Position numbers and translations under genes: made by a program. From NCBI GenBank assembly GCA_001795455.1, contig MGPB01000005.1:1-38616 (forward strand): a stretch of DNA of 38,616 nt, written 5' to 3'. The notes beneath the pieces are model-generated. The model had not been told where the DNA came from, made no database searches, and was given only the letters and a program-made list of their open reading frames with translations. This document shows positions 25,699 through 34,333 of this stretch, one piece after another (position 1 is the stretch's first letter; every line of letters starts with the position of its first letter). This DNA is from Curvibacter sp. GWA2_63_95. Its GTDB lineage: Bacteria; Pseudomonadota; Gammaproteobacteria; Burkholderiales; Burkholderiaceae_C.

Positions 25699-26727
25699 AT
25701 GTCTGAACAAAACCAGTATCGGACCGTGCGCCGCGGCGTCGACGACCGCAACGAAGTCAACGACGCTCAGGGCAACCATATCCAGCTCCAGTCGCACGAC
25801 CTCAAGAACACGCGAGATCTGCGTACTCTGTTGCTGGACGCTGCCTACGAAATCCAGTCAAAGCCAGACTTCGCTGGAGCCCACGTCTATTTGCACAACT
25901 GCACGTTGGCTAGGAAGCGGGTGGAGGCGGAAGTTGAGCAGTTCAAGCGCATTGCACAGCCGCGCATCGCCAAGCGCATTTCTGTGTATGACATGCGGTC
26001 GCCAGCCGTACGCGAGACAGTGTCTGTCTTGCCCCAATCAGTTACTGCCTCGGATCTGTCCAGAAAGCCCACCACTGCCAGCCAAGAAGCGGTGATGGCC
26101 TACCTGCTGGAGCGTCATCTGCAATCCCTGCCCGGGGTCAGCATCAGCACCATTGCGGCCGAGACCCAAGCCAGTGTGCCCACCATCTACAAGGCGCTCA
26201 ATACCTATGCGCACTGCCTGGAGAAAGATCCAGAAGACAAGACCTTGCGCCTGGCCAGGTTCGGACAGAAGGACTGGTTCCATTGGATCGAACGTACCAA
26301 CCGTCTCTCCAGTGTCTACTTTGTTGATCGCTCAGGCGCTCCCCGCAGTAGCAGTCGCTTAGCCAAGGACCTCGCCCGATTGGGACGCGATGACCTCGCC
26401 ATCGGTGGTCTTATGGGGGCCATGCACCACCTACCTGAGATCGATGCGACGGCTGCTCCGCAGCTCGACATCTTGCTCCACGGCTCTGCACGCAGCGATC
26501 TCTCCTTCATCGAACAGATCGACCCGGGCCTGGTGCGGACTAAGGATCACAGTGATTCTGCGTACGTTGTCGTGCACTTCATCGATAGACCGCAATCCCT
26601 CTTCAAGAGCCAAGGTGGCCAGAATTGGGGGGCTCTGCCCGATTGCATCGCCAACATGCACAAGGCAGGATTGGCCCATCAAGTCGATGATGCGTTGCGG
26701 CTGGTTCGGAAAGACAACCGGCATTGA
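25699..26727 (+). CDS. AbiEi-like winged-HTH protein (COG4861-like), without partner toxin
   Basis: 342 residues. The N-terminal third is charged and unassigned. The middle has a helix-turn-helix: VSISTIAAETQASVPTIYKALNTY. The C-terminal part (DDLAIGGLMGAMHHLPEIDA, LDILLHGSARSDLSFIEQIDPGLV, then VVVHFIDRPQSLF and PDCIANMHKAGLAHQVDDAL) resembles the antitoxin C-terminal domain of AbiEi/COG4861 proteins. I hold the assignment with moderate confidence. In AbiE systems the gene is followed by a nucleotidyltransferase toxin; here the next 210 bp hold no such gene. AGGAT precedes the ATG. A palindrome lies in the promoter. Confidence 0.6.
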   Translation: MSEQNQYRTVRRGVDDRNEVNDAQGNHIQLQSHDLKNTRDLRTLLLDAAYEIQSKPDFAGAHVYLHNCTLARKRVEAEVEQFKRIAQPRIAKRISVYDMRSPAVRETVSVLPQSVTASDLSRKPTTASQEAVMAYLLERHLQSLPGVSISTIAAETQASVPTIYKALNTYAHCLEKDPEDKTLRLARFGQKDWFHWIERTNRLSSVYFVDRSGAPRSSSRLAKDLARLGRDDLAIGGLMGAMHHLPEIDATAAPQLDILLHGSARSDLSFIEQIDPGLVRTKDHSDSAYVVVHFIDRPQSLFKSQGGQNWGALPDCIANMHKAGLAHQVDDALRLVRKDNRH

Positions 26728-26937
26728 AGATTGACGCGATGGCCGGCTGACGGTCTGAGCGGCCTTAGGGATGTGTCGAGTGGGTCAAACGTGACAATCG
26801 CGCATTTGCTGCAGGGCGGCAGCATGCTTTCGGAGATGCCCATTGTGGTCAGCACTTCCAAGCAGGCGTTTTACTAATAGTACTTTATCAAAGCCGCGTG
26901 AGTGCCTTTGTGTACCTCGGCCGCGAATCTGATTCTG

Positions 26938-29169
26938 CTAGTCCAGAATGGTCGAAAAAAGCGACCTTACCTGCTCATCAGTAAAGTCATGCCCGGGCGA
27001 CTTCCATTTTGAAGTCTGGTAGCCCTCTGATTCTCTGGATTCCTCGTCCTCTAGCAGCTGTCGGCGCTTTGCACCTATCGCAGCGGTATGAGTTGCTCCA
27101 AGTTTTATGTCTACTTCATCGGTTAGTTTGCTAAGTTCGGAGTGAATTTCCTCTAACTCTTGCACAGAGGTAGCTTCGTCGACAGCTTCGTTAAACGAGT
27201 ATTTCAGCCAATCGTCCATGGAGGCTTTGGTCGCACCGTAAGTTAGGTCAGGCCGGTCTCCATATTCATCCAAAGCATTGCTGAGCAATCGGATGTCGGT
27301 CAATCTCAGAATCGCGCCTTGCTCAGCAAGAAGGTCGGCAGCTTTTTCTGAGATCGCATCTACGTCCTGAATGCGTTCTCGTTTTGAATCCGACAACAGA
27401 CTTAGATGTTCCAAAGCATGCCGAAAGTAGGTATCGTCCATCGCGTCCCCAGGTGTCGCACGCAGACGAGGTATTAGGTCCGAAACAAACTGCAACAACT
27501 CTTCATCGTTTTCGTCAAACGTAGAGGTCACGTGGATCGCGAGCGAAGCAACGCGAATGACAGCAACATCGCCACATGAGTAGGATCGATAAAGGGCTGC
27601 AAGCCACTCAGCTGCCTCTTTGTCTCCCTTTCCTAGCTGTACTTTGAGCGGGTGGTAGAAGGACCACGCGGCATCGATCTCTTTGAACGTCGAAAACCGA
27701 CTTAGCAGCGACCAGAATAATCTGTCGTTCAGAATGACTTCTGTGAGGAAGTCTTTAATGCCTGGATTACTGAAACTGGCCCGACGGTTTGAAATCGCAA
27801 TCATCGAACCTTCCACAGGCTTCAAAGCCCGACGAAAGCGCCCTGGCTCGATTGACTGCGAGGAGTGTGTTGAACTGCCGGCGCAGATCCTAGCGAATGA
27901 AGCCTCTAGGTCGTCTATCGACATCATGTAGTCACAGAAGAATAGTGCCTGCAGCAGGCGCTGACTGTCCGCGCTGAGGTGCTGTTCGTAGGGTGTTTCC
28001 CAAAGCACCGCAGGGTTGGCCAACACACTGCTCGCAACATCGCGAACAGGCTTTCCTTGAAGCGCAAGGTAACTTGCGCTTGTAATCAGCTCAATGATGC
28101 GCGGGCTGAAGTTTGGATGGTCAATGATTTTCAGATAGTACCCATCGCCAAGGAGCTCTTTCTTCTCCGACGTAGTGAGAGCCGAGAAGTAGATGTGGTT
28201 GAAGACAATTTGTGACCGAATATTTCTGGTGTAAGCGCCTACATTGAGCACCAGTTCGGCGGCATTTACCTCGGTAGATTTCAGCCTGTCTGACTCCTGT
28301 TGCGCTTGACTCAAGAGGTAGTCGCGGGTCGTCAAGATGAAGCGGAGGTCCCGCTGCTTTTGAACCCGTTCAAGAAACCGTAAAAGACTGCGATCCACGC
28401 TCCTGATGGAGTCCGTACTCAAGCTGACTTGACCTAGAAAGTCATCAAATACGACTAGCCGTTTGTCGCCCGAGCTGAAGACCTCCATGGCTTCTGTCAG
28501 ATCTTCCACCACAAATACCTGCCAATCCTGCTCCAAATGCAGGCACATCAGCATTCGCATCAGTGTGGTTTTACCAACTCCTGGATGGCCGGAGATGATG
28601 AGCGCGCCTCGCAGTTTAAGGATGGCCTCTGCATCGGCCACGCTCTTGCTGTGAACGTATCGGGAAATGTTCCCTTTGACAACTTCTAACTCAGCATCCG
28701 TACGGTTGTAGATGCCGGCATGCACGATGCGCTCTAACGTTTGGGTGTTCGTAAGCCAGAGTTTCAAGTGCTGCCGCAGTACTTTGGGGTGTCGCGTAAG
28801 CAGGTTGTCTATGTCCTCACGCGAGATGATGTCCGCAGCCTGCAGCGGAACGCCTGGCATCACCTCGATCAGCTCGTTCTTCTGATTTGGACTTAAGGGG
28901 AGGGAGGTCGCGAATATGTAGCGCGTTGGTTTCAGCTTCTTGACCTTTGGCAACTCTTTTTTGGCTGCGGCGACTAGCTTGCGATGGCCGCTATCAAGGT
29001 AGTGCTTGACCTGAACGATGGTCGCATCAGTGCCTTGAGCAAATCGAAAGTCGATACCACTGTCCTTGCCCGGACCGAAGCTTTCCAGCAATATCCCGAA
29101 CTCTTCCTGGAGCAAATCCCTTACGAGCAGTTCAAAATCCAGCGGGGACAGCAGCCTTAAGTCATGCAT
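26938..29169 (-). CDS. PD-(D/E)XK (Mrr-like) nuclease fused to STAND NTPase
   Basis: 743 residues. Residues about 5-60 form a restriction-endonuclease-like domain: SPLDFELLVRDLLQEEFG, then GKDSGIDFRF (Asp40) and IVQVKHY (Gln53-x-Lys55), the D...QxK pattern of Mrr-type nucleases. After a linker comes an NTPase: Walker A SGHPGVGKTTL (about 193-202) and Walker B RLVVFDDFLG (237-246), with the sensor-like RFILTTRDYLL. This layout matches STAND NTPases of the nSTAND3 type. The C-terminal 350 residues are helical, probably a sensor. The gene starts 16 bp behind an OLD nuclease gene. A phage-defence effector is inferred. Confidence 0.85.
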   Translation of the reverse strand: MHDLRLLSPLDFELLVRDLLQEEFGILLESFGPGKDSGIDFRFAQGTDATIVQVKHYLDSGHRKLVAAAKKELPKVKKLKPTRYIFATSLPLSPNQKNELIEVMPGVPLQAADIISREDIDNLLTRHPKVLRQHLKLWLTNTQTLERIVHAGIYNRTDAELEVVKGNISRYVHSKSVADAEAILKLRGALIISGHPGVGKTTLMRMLMCLHLEQDWQVFVVEDLTEAMEVFSSGDKRLVVFDDFLGQVSLSTDSIRSVDRSLLRFLERVQKQRDLRFILTTRDYLLSQAQQESDRLKSTEVNAAELVLNVGAYTRNIRSQIVFNHIYFSALTTSEKKELLGDGYYLKIIDHPNFSPRIIELITSASYLALQGKPVRDVASSVLANPAVLWETPYEQHLSADSQRLLQALFFCDYMMSIDDLEASFARICAGSSTHSSQSIEPGRFRRALKPVEGSMIAISNRRASFSNPGIKDFLTEVILNDRLFWSLLSRFSTFKEIDAAWSFYHPLKVQLGKGDKEAAEWLAALYRSYSCGDVAVIRVASLAIHVTSTFDENDEELLQFVSDLIPRLRATPGDAMDDTYFRHALEHLSLLSDSKRERIQDVDAISEKAADLLAEQGAILRLTDIRLLSNALDEYGDRPDLTYGATKASMDDWLKYSFNEAVDEATSVQELEEIHSELSKLTDEVDIKLGATHTAAIGAKRRQLLEDEESRESEGYQTSKWKSPGHDFTDEQVRSLFSTILD

Positions 29170-29185
29170 TTTTCTCCCCTCCTAC

Positions 29186-31324
29186 TCACGCTGCGACCTG
29201 CTGAGCGGCAGGAGTTTCAGCGAACAAGCAGCGGAAGACCTCCTCCAGCTCAGAGACACGCCCTGCAGCCAGAGGCCCAGCCAGCGCGACTGCCTGCTCC
29301 CTAGTTGTAACGGCTGCGCAGGCTGCCAAGGCTCGATTGGGCTTGTTGCCACCCTGTGCGACATTTTCCGGGTAGTAGTCCTCGATAGCTCCTCGAGCAA
29401 GAACGCATATTCCCAGATCTCGCAGTGCGTCCAGAAGTGGGACAAGTGCTGCAGCCGCCTCTGCATCCTGGGTACAAATTTGCAGTCGCGTAGTGTCCTT
29501 TTCCCACGCGAAAAGGCTTTCAAGGAGTTCTATGGTCGCGACATCCACAGCCGCACCCTGCTGGACCTTCCGCAAAGCCTCTCTCGCAGCGACGTACTGA
29601 GCTCTCCAACTGTCCTTGACGACACGTTTCTTGATCTGGCGTGCGCTCGGTTCTGCCACGGTTCCCAAGGCTGCAATCCGAGCATCCAGCTTTTGGATTG
29701 CCGCGCTCTTGAGAACCGCCGCCGCTTCGGTAGCGCCAAGGTGCTGAAATCCATCAAAAAGCGCGTCTAGGTCAGCAACGATCTTGACTTCGATGCCGAA
29801 GCTCTCGAAGAACGTCCTGAACTTCTGGAAGTTTCCTTTCCCCGAAACCTTCACTAGGGCGATGTTCTTCTTCTCAAAGTCCCATGCGGCGTTGAGCATC
29901 TTCGCCACGTGCTTGCAGTACGCATCGTCTGACTCGCCTTCGAAAAGCACCACGCCTTGGCTGAAGAACGCAGCGTCGGCGTGCTCGAAACGAGCAAGCC
30001 GAAATGTTTCAGCGTCTGCCGCGTTGAGTTCGAAATTGACCGGGTAGAGAGTGGCGACTGGCTTGGGCAGAGCAGGCCGCTTCGCGACACGCACGAAGGA
30101 GGCAGTGACGCCCGGCTCGAAGAACATCGGCGAGTGTGTCGTCACCACAACCTGATGAGTGTGGGATATGCGAGCCAAGGTGCCGAAAAAGACTCGCTGA
30201 GAGCGAGGATGCAGATACAGCTCAGGTTCTTCAAAGAGAAACAGAAGCGGGCGTGTTGCTATCCCTTGTTCAACGAGCCCTTGCGTGGCCTGCTCCAGTC
30301 TTTTGACGTAGGCCTGCAGCAGTGCAAACGTCAACGAGCGCTTGATGCCATCACCTTTGTTGTCTATCAGATCGTAGGAGCCATCGTCGATGAATATCTG
30401 CGCGGTGTTGAGGATAGTCTTCAACTCGGGTGGTGGGATGTGCAGTTGAACCTTAACGTTCGGAAAGTTCTCTCCGAGAAGCTCCTCAACTTCGCCCTCG
30501 AGCTGCCTCACCTTTTCGTGTCGGTTGTCCACCTCCCCGTCAGCTTCCTTTACACGGTTGAAAAGGGCGTTGAGGTCTCGTAGAGATTGGTTGATGTTTT
30601 CGAGGTCGGCGGTCATGTCCTCAAGCAGCAGCCCGAGCAGGCGTCCGAACGACGTGGACTGAGTAGTTTTGAGGTCATCGTTCAGGTTCTTGACCGCTGG
30701 GATGTAGATGGGTTCCGGCAACAGGGGCGCTATCGACGGCGCTATGCCTGTCGGGAGGGGGGCGTACGACAGTGTAAATTGGTCATCTGCCAGAGCCTCA
30801 ATCTGTGCATTGAGGAACGCCTTGGCCGCACCGATTGCCTTCAAGGGGTCTTGCTGCGCAGCCTTGAACTCAGGGTAGACGTCTGCAATCACCTGCTCGA
30901 TAGCGCCTTGCCCTTTCTTTCCAGAAAAGGCGTCGTCGATCGCGTCGCTCTGATAACGGACATCGATTGGTATCCTCCGCAGGGTTGTGACAGCAACTTT
31001 CTCGCCGGGCGCGTACAGCACTCGCAGGCTGAAATTGCCATCAATCACCAGGGCAGCAATCTTCTGCTGCGCCTCTTCAGCCAATCTTGCAAGGTGGCCA
31101 TCGTCCACGCCGGAGAATCGAAGCTCGAAGGTGACAGGAGCTGCTGGGTCGTAGAAGTGGGATGGCGGCAGCTGAGTTGGTCTGTTCAGTGCATAGACGA
31201 TTGCCTGCATCACTGTGGATTTGCCTGCGTTGTTTTCGCCGACCAAGCAACTGAACTTGCTGGGCTCAAAGCTCTGGGACCATATGCCTTTGAAGTTGTT
31301 GATCGATATGCGCTCAAGCTTCAT
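29186..31324 (-). CDS. OLD-family ATP-dependent endonuclease (AAA + TOPRIM)
   Basis: 712 residues, intact. Walker A GENNAGKST (29-37) follows the usual ISINNFKGI opening. A coiled-coil arm lies at about 240-290. The ABC-like signature region and Walker B LFLFEEPELYLHPRSQ (361-376), and H-loop TTHSP (395-399), complete the ATPase. The TOPRIM nuclease domain has Glu462 in VVLFEGESDDAYC and Asp518-x-Asp520 in VADLDALFDG. Length and order fit OLD proteins rather than RecF. It leads a two-gene operon with the PD-(D/E)XK-STAND gene; phage-triggered DNA degradation is the likely role. Confidence 0.9.
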   Translation of the reverse strand: MKLERISINNFKGIWSQSFEPSKFSCLVGENNAGKSTVMQAIVYALNRPTQLPPSHFYDPAAPVTFELRFSGVDDGHLARLAEEAQQKIAALVIDGNFSLRVLYAPGEKVAVTTLRRIPIDVRYQSDAIDDAFSGKKGQGAIEQVIADVYPEFKAAQQDPLKAIGAAKAFLNAQIEALADDQFTLSYAPLPTGIAPSIAPLLPEPIYIPAVKNLNDDLKTTQSTSFGRLLGLLLEDMTADLENINQSLRDLNALFNRVKEADGEVDNRHEKVRQLEGEVEELLGENFPNVKVQLHIPPPELKTILNTAQIFIDDGSYDLIDNKGDGIKRSLTFALLQAYVKRLEQATQGLVEQGIATRPLLFLFEEPELYLHPRSQRVFFGTLARISHTHQVVVTTHSPMFFEPGVTASFVRVAKRPALPKPVATLYPVNFELNAADAETFRLARFEHADAAFFSQGVVLFEGESDDAYCKHVAKMLNAAWDFEKKNIALVKVSGKGNFQKFRTFFESFGIEVKIVADLDALFDGFQHLGATEAAAVLKSAAIQKLDARIAALGTVAEPSARQIKKRVVKDSWRAQYVAAREALRKVQQGAAVDVATIELLESLFAWEKDTTRLQICTQDAEAAAALVPLLDALRDLGICVLARGAIEDYYPENVAQGGNKPNRALAACAAVTTREQAVALAGPLAAGRVSELEEVFRCLFAETPAAQQVAA

Positions 31325-31764
31325 CTTCTCCCCCTGTCCTTTTTTCTATGTTTGTAGCATAGCAAAGGCAGGGTGACGCGCACTGGTTTAGCCGCGACCA
31401 GATGCGATGACCTTAGTGATGCGCTGCCCTCTTCGGCCGCTTACAGTGCGTTACTAGGCTATGCACCCCTCGTCCTTAGACAGCCTCGCTCCGCTCCAGC
31501 TCGTTCGCCGAGCCAGTAGTAGATGAGCATGTCACCATGCCTCGATGGCAAGCGGTCAAAATCGCTAGCTGAGCCTAGAACGCCAATGACTGCTTTTCAC
31601 GACCAATAGCTGAACGGGGAGGAGCGGTCCAATTGCTGCATTCCGGCTGTCCATTGATCCCGTCTGGCGAGTCTGCGTTGTATGTCCGCTTGCGGGGAAT
31701 GAATCCTAGTTGTCTAAAGGCGGCTTTGGGTCGACTTCGGATATCCAGAACGAGCAATCTCAGT
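31325..31764. other. 440-bp intergenic stretch
   Basis: No gene recognised on either strand. It holds the promoter region of the OLD-STAND operon at its left end and weakly repeat-like pieces (ACGCCAATGACTGCTTTTCA at about 31580 and TTGTATGTCCGCTTGCGGGG at about 31678) that resemble the right half of the GGGCCAGT repeat family. Confidence 0.45.
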
Positions 31765-32169
31765 TTATTGCCGACGTCTGAACTCCCAAGGCGCCACAGG
31801 TTCGACGTCCTTCCACAACCCCCGTTTGGCCTCACGCGCCTCATCCTCAGCCTCCGCATACTCCCGCTGATCCTCTTTGGATTGCTCACGCGCGTACTGC
31901 TTGTAGTGCCAGGCCATTCCGCGCTTGATCTGCTCTAGGTTGGCGTCGATTCCATTGACCCAGATCTTTCCCACCCGGCGGCCGTAGCGGTCCACCTTGT
32001 CGGTTTCCACATCTACGGTTTTAGCAAACACCAGGTCACTGAGGCTTTCCTTGGACCGTTGTCCAAACGCCTGATTCTTCTCGGGCGCATCAATGCCACT
32101 GAGGCGGATCTTGTGCTGCCGTTTCGCATCATCCAACACGGTGACGGTGTCCCCATACACCAGCAACAA
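31765..32169 (-). pseudogene. Thermonuclease (SNase) family protein, 5'-truncated
   Basis: 134 residues remain. The SNase core is clear: GDTVTVLDDAKRQHKIRLSG, IDAPEKNQAFGQRSKESL, DRYGRRVGKIWVNG and a C-terminal EAREAKRGLWKD. The Asp and Arg/Glu catalytic residues of that fold (GDT, RLSGIDAPE) are present. The first beta-strand and the export signal are missing: in frame, a TGA stands at 32176-32178, so translation can only start at TTG 32169 or later, with no usual leader. The opposite-strand gene begins 3 bp away. I read this as a gene cut by a rearrangement. Confidence 0.75.
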
Positions 32170-32171
32170 CG

Positions 32172-32903
32172 GTGATCAACGGCATCACTCTCAAGAAAAT
32201 CCATGCCCGTCGTTTGCGCGAGATGTACCGCTCTGCAGGTTGGCCCTGTCTGGACGTAGTCGAGATCGAACTGTTGGCAGCGGGACTCTTGGAACGGTTG
32301 CAAGAAGACGGTGGTCACGAACGCCTGCGAGTTACCGATACCGGTATCCAGTTCCTTGCCGGTGCTGCCATGGCCAACCGTCAGTCCAAAGATGCCCATG
32401 AGGGATTGGTCGACAGGATTGCACAAGACATGCTCAAAGAGGGGCGCCTGGTTTGGACCAATCTCAGCCTACGAGCCAAAGTGACTTTGGAAGACCAGGA
32501 AGACGGTCATTGGAAATACTGCATGCCCGATGTCTTCTCCATTCGCAACAGTTCTGTGCAGAGCTACCTGGAACCGATCGTGCACGAAATCAAAGTAAGC
32601 CGGGCCGATCTGCTGGGTGACCTCAAGAGACCAGAAAAACGGGCTGCTTACCTGGAGTTGGGTGGACAGTGTTGGTATGTGCTGGGTCGAGACGCCAAAG
32701 ACCGACCCATTGCACAACCGGAGGAAATTCCAGCGGAGTGTGGCGTCATCCAGTGGGAGCAAGACAAGCTAGAGATCGTGCGAGTGGCTCCAAAGCGTCA
32801 GTTCAATCATTTGCCGTTCGGGGTATGGATGGCATTGGCCAAAGCAACGCCGCTTCGTCATCATGAAGCTATTCATCCGTATCAGTCCAAGCTTGTTGAC
32901 TGA
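32172..32903 (+). CDS. MmcB-like PD-(D/E)XK protein with winged-helix N-terminus
   Basis: 243 residues from a GTG. The N-terminal 65 residues look like a winged helix (RLREMYRSAGWPCLDVVEIE, then VTDTGIQFLA). The second half has the nuclease-like pattern MPDVFSIRN...EPIVHEIKVSRADLLGDLKR: Pro-Asp, then Glu-x-Lys about 24 residues on, as in MmcB-family and other PD-(D/E)XK proteins, followed by KRAAYLELGGQCWYVLG. A role in DNA repair is known for MmcB; here it is inferred. The start is uncertain because the gene abuts a truncated thermonuclease gene head to head with almost no promoter space. Confidence 0.7.
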   Translation: MINGITLKKIHARRLREMYRSAGWPCLDVVEIELLAAGLLERLQEDGGHERLRVTDTGIQFLAGAAMANRQSKDAHEGLVDRIAQDMLKEGRLVWTNLSLRAKVTLEDQEDGHWKYCMPDVFSIRNSSVQSYLEPIVHEIKVSRADLLGDLKRPEKRAAYLELGGQCWYVLGRDAKDRPIAQPEEIPAECGVIQWEQDKLEIVRVAPKRQFNHLPFGVWMALAKATPLRHHEAIHPYQSKLVD

Positions 32904-33182
32904 AGAGTTGAGACATCATGTCAGATGGCTAGGGCCATGCACATTGGTTCAGCAATGTGCCAGGGGATGTCAATGAACGATGGGCCCGCTTATCTCAAAA
33001 TACTGACGTAGAACCGTAGCACCAAGGAACTTGCCTTCAATGGCAAATTTTTGATGAACGCCGGAACCCATGCTGGCGCACCAAGCGAGAAGCGAGTTGA
33101 CCAACGAATGACGGGCCGCAACCAGCCTGGTGTGGGGATGGGGCGTAAGTTGGGTTTGGGCATGAGGGCGCTATCGGAGCAG

Positions 33183-33620
33183 CTATTCCTGAAGTTTTTT
33201 GAGAACTTCACGCTTGCCCAACTTGAGGGCTGCTGCAATTTTTTGCAGCTGTGCCGCTCTGGGCTTGGATGTGCCGGCCTCCCATTTGTGAACTGACAGA
33301 TACGAGACTTCTAGCAATGCTGCCAACTGCGCCTGGGTAATTCCCATCTTGGATCGAAAATTGGCAAGGCGTTGCGGGCTAAACCGAATACTGGGTGATG
33401 CAGCTGCCTCATCAGATTCAGAGGCAGATTTTCCCTTTGGACCCGAGCTCCGAGTGCTGGCCTTGAGCGCCGCTGCCAATGATTTGACTTGGCGCTTCAA
33501 GGCCGCAATTTCTGAACGATGCGCAGTTGTACTTTTGCGAATCGCAAGCAATTCTTCTTTTAGCTCTTTGCGGGCAACCCTGGCAATTTCAGACTTGAGA
33601 GAGGAAATCAATGTACTCAT
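33183..33620 (-). CDS. Coiled-coil plus XRE-type HTH protein
   Basis: 145 residues from the ATG at 33620. Residues about 1-60 form a basic coiled coil (SEIARVARKELKEELLAIRK, then RSEIAALKRQVKSLAAALKA). A Ser/Ala linker follows. The C-terminal helix-turn-helix reads RLANFRSKMGITQAQLAALL and EVSYLSVHKWEAGTSKPRAA. I recognise this as a conserved small regulator type of Burkholderiales without a known target. It is near the gene for HU but separated by HU's terminator. Confidence 0.82.
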   Translation of the reverse strand: MSTLISSLKSEIARVARKELKEELLAIRKSTTAHRSEIAALKRQVKSLAAALKASTRSSGPKGKSASESDEAAASPSIRFSPQRLANFRSKMGITQAQLAALLEVSYLSVHKWEAGTSKPRAAQLQKIAAALKLGKREVLKKLQE

Positions 33621-33658
33621 AGGACAGATAGTAGCCCGAAGGCTTGGCAACTGTGCAC

Positions 33659-33693
33659 AAAAAAGCGGCAGTGGCTATTCACCACTGCCGCTT
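33659..33693 (-). terminator. Intrinsic terminator of the HU gene
   Basis: A 12-bp stem AAGCGGCAGTGG / CCACTGCCGCTT with a 7-nt loop. Read on the minus strand it ends in a run of T, 21 bp after the HU stop codon. Confidence 0.9.
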
Positions 33694-33713
33694 CGGTACT
33701 GAAGCAAGGCTTG

Positions 33714-33995
33714 TTACTTCTTCTTATTCACGACGGCCTTGAACGCGGCACCCGGTGTGAATTTGGGCAAAGTGGCAGCAGCGATTTTGAGCGGCTCACC
33801 TGTGCGGGGATTCTTGCCTTTTCGGGCGGCACGTTTGACCGCCTTGAAGGTTCCAAAGCCAATCAGTTGGACGTCTTCCTTCTTGGCGACTGTCTTGGTG
33901 ATGATTTGGATGAGTGCATCGATGCTGCGGCCAGCGGCTGCTTTGGAAACTTCAGTTTCTTTGATCAAGGCTTCAATCAGTTCGGATTTGTTCAA
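33714..33995 (-). CDS. HU-type DNA-binding protein
   Basis: 93 residues from a TTG at 33995: AGGAG lies 6 bp upstream and the protein then begins (M)NKSELIEALIKETEVSKAA, the usual HU start, whereas an open frame to 34055 adds unrelated residues. The DNA-binding arm signature GFGTFKAVKRAARKGKNPRTGE is intact. HU bends and compacts DNA as a dimer. The TTG start is unusual for such an abundant protein. It ends in NKKK and has its own terminator. Confidence 0.93.
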   Translation of the reverse strand: MNKSELIEALIKETEVSKAAAGRSIDALIQIITKTVAKKEDVQLIGFGTFKAVKRAARKGKNPRTGEPLKIAAATLPKFTPGAAFKAVVNKKK

Positions 33996-34333
33996 ATATT
34001 TCTCCTGAAAAAAAAGGGTGGTGCAAATTTTGGCACATCGGGAAGTCGCAATCACAGGTCCTTTACCGCGCTGGCAGAAGCAGATTCAGCTGAAGTGACA
34101 GAGGTCTAGTCAGATCAAGCGCAGTGCAAAAAATGATGGGATCACATGCCTTGTCCCCCATCATGAGCGCCGGTACTACTGAACACCCAGCGTGGGGTTT
34201 CTGACTAGGAGCGATAGCCAAGAGGCAAAGACAAGTCGCCCTTGAGGGGTTGGATTCACCCGTTTGGGGGATGGTGAACAAATACGGATTCCGTGAGAAT
34301 GACTGACCCCCATGTTTCCGATCTGGGGGCATA
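33996..34333. other. 338-bp divergent intergenic region between HU and DUF1444 genes
   Basis: No gene seen. Contains the presumed HU promoter, a TTCACCCGTTTGGGGGATGG motif (34255-34274) and, 35 bp further, CCCCCATGTTTCCGATCTGG (34308 on, then GGG), which resembles CCCCCAACAATGTTCCGAAA near 23765. Confidence 0.5.
34255..34274 (+). promoter_or_regulatory. C/G-block motif upstream of DUF1444 gene
   Basis: TTCACCCGTTTGGGGGATGG, about 60 bp before the start codon at 34334. Its core CACCCGTTTGGGGGAT is identical to the one upstream of the secreted protease (17307). Confidence 0.42.

Noticed and set aside
26728..26937. Possible remnant of an AbiEii toxin behind the AbiEi-like gene
   Set aside because: Three-frame reading gives no nucleotidyltransferase motif, only short meaningless frames.
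32990..33163. Minus-strand frame with basic, Pro-rich product
   Set aside because: No ribosome binding site, no recognised family, and it extends into the HTH gene in the longer form.
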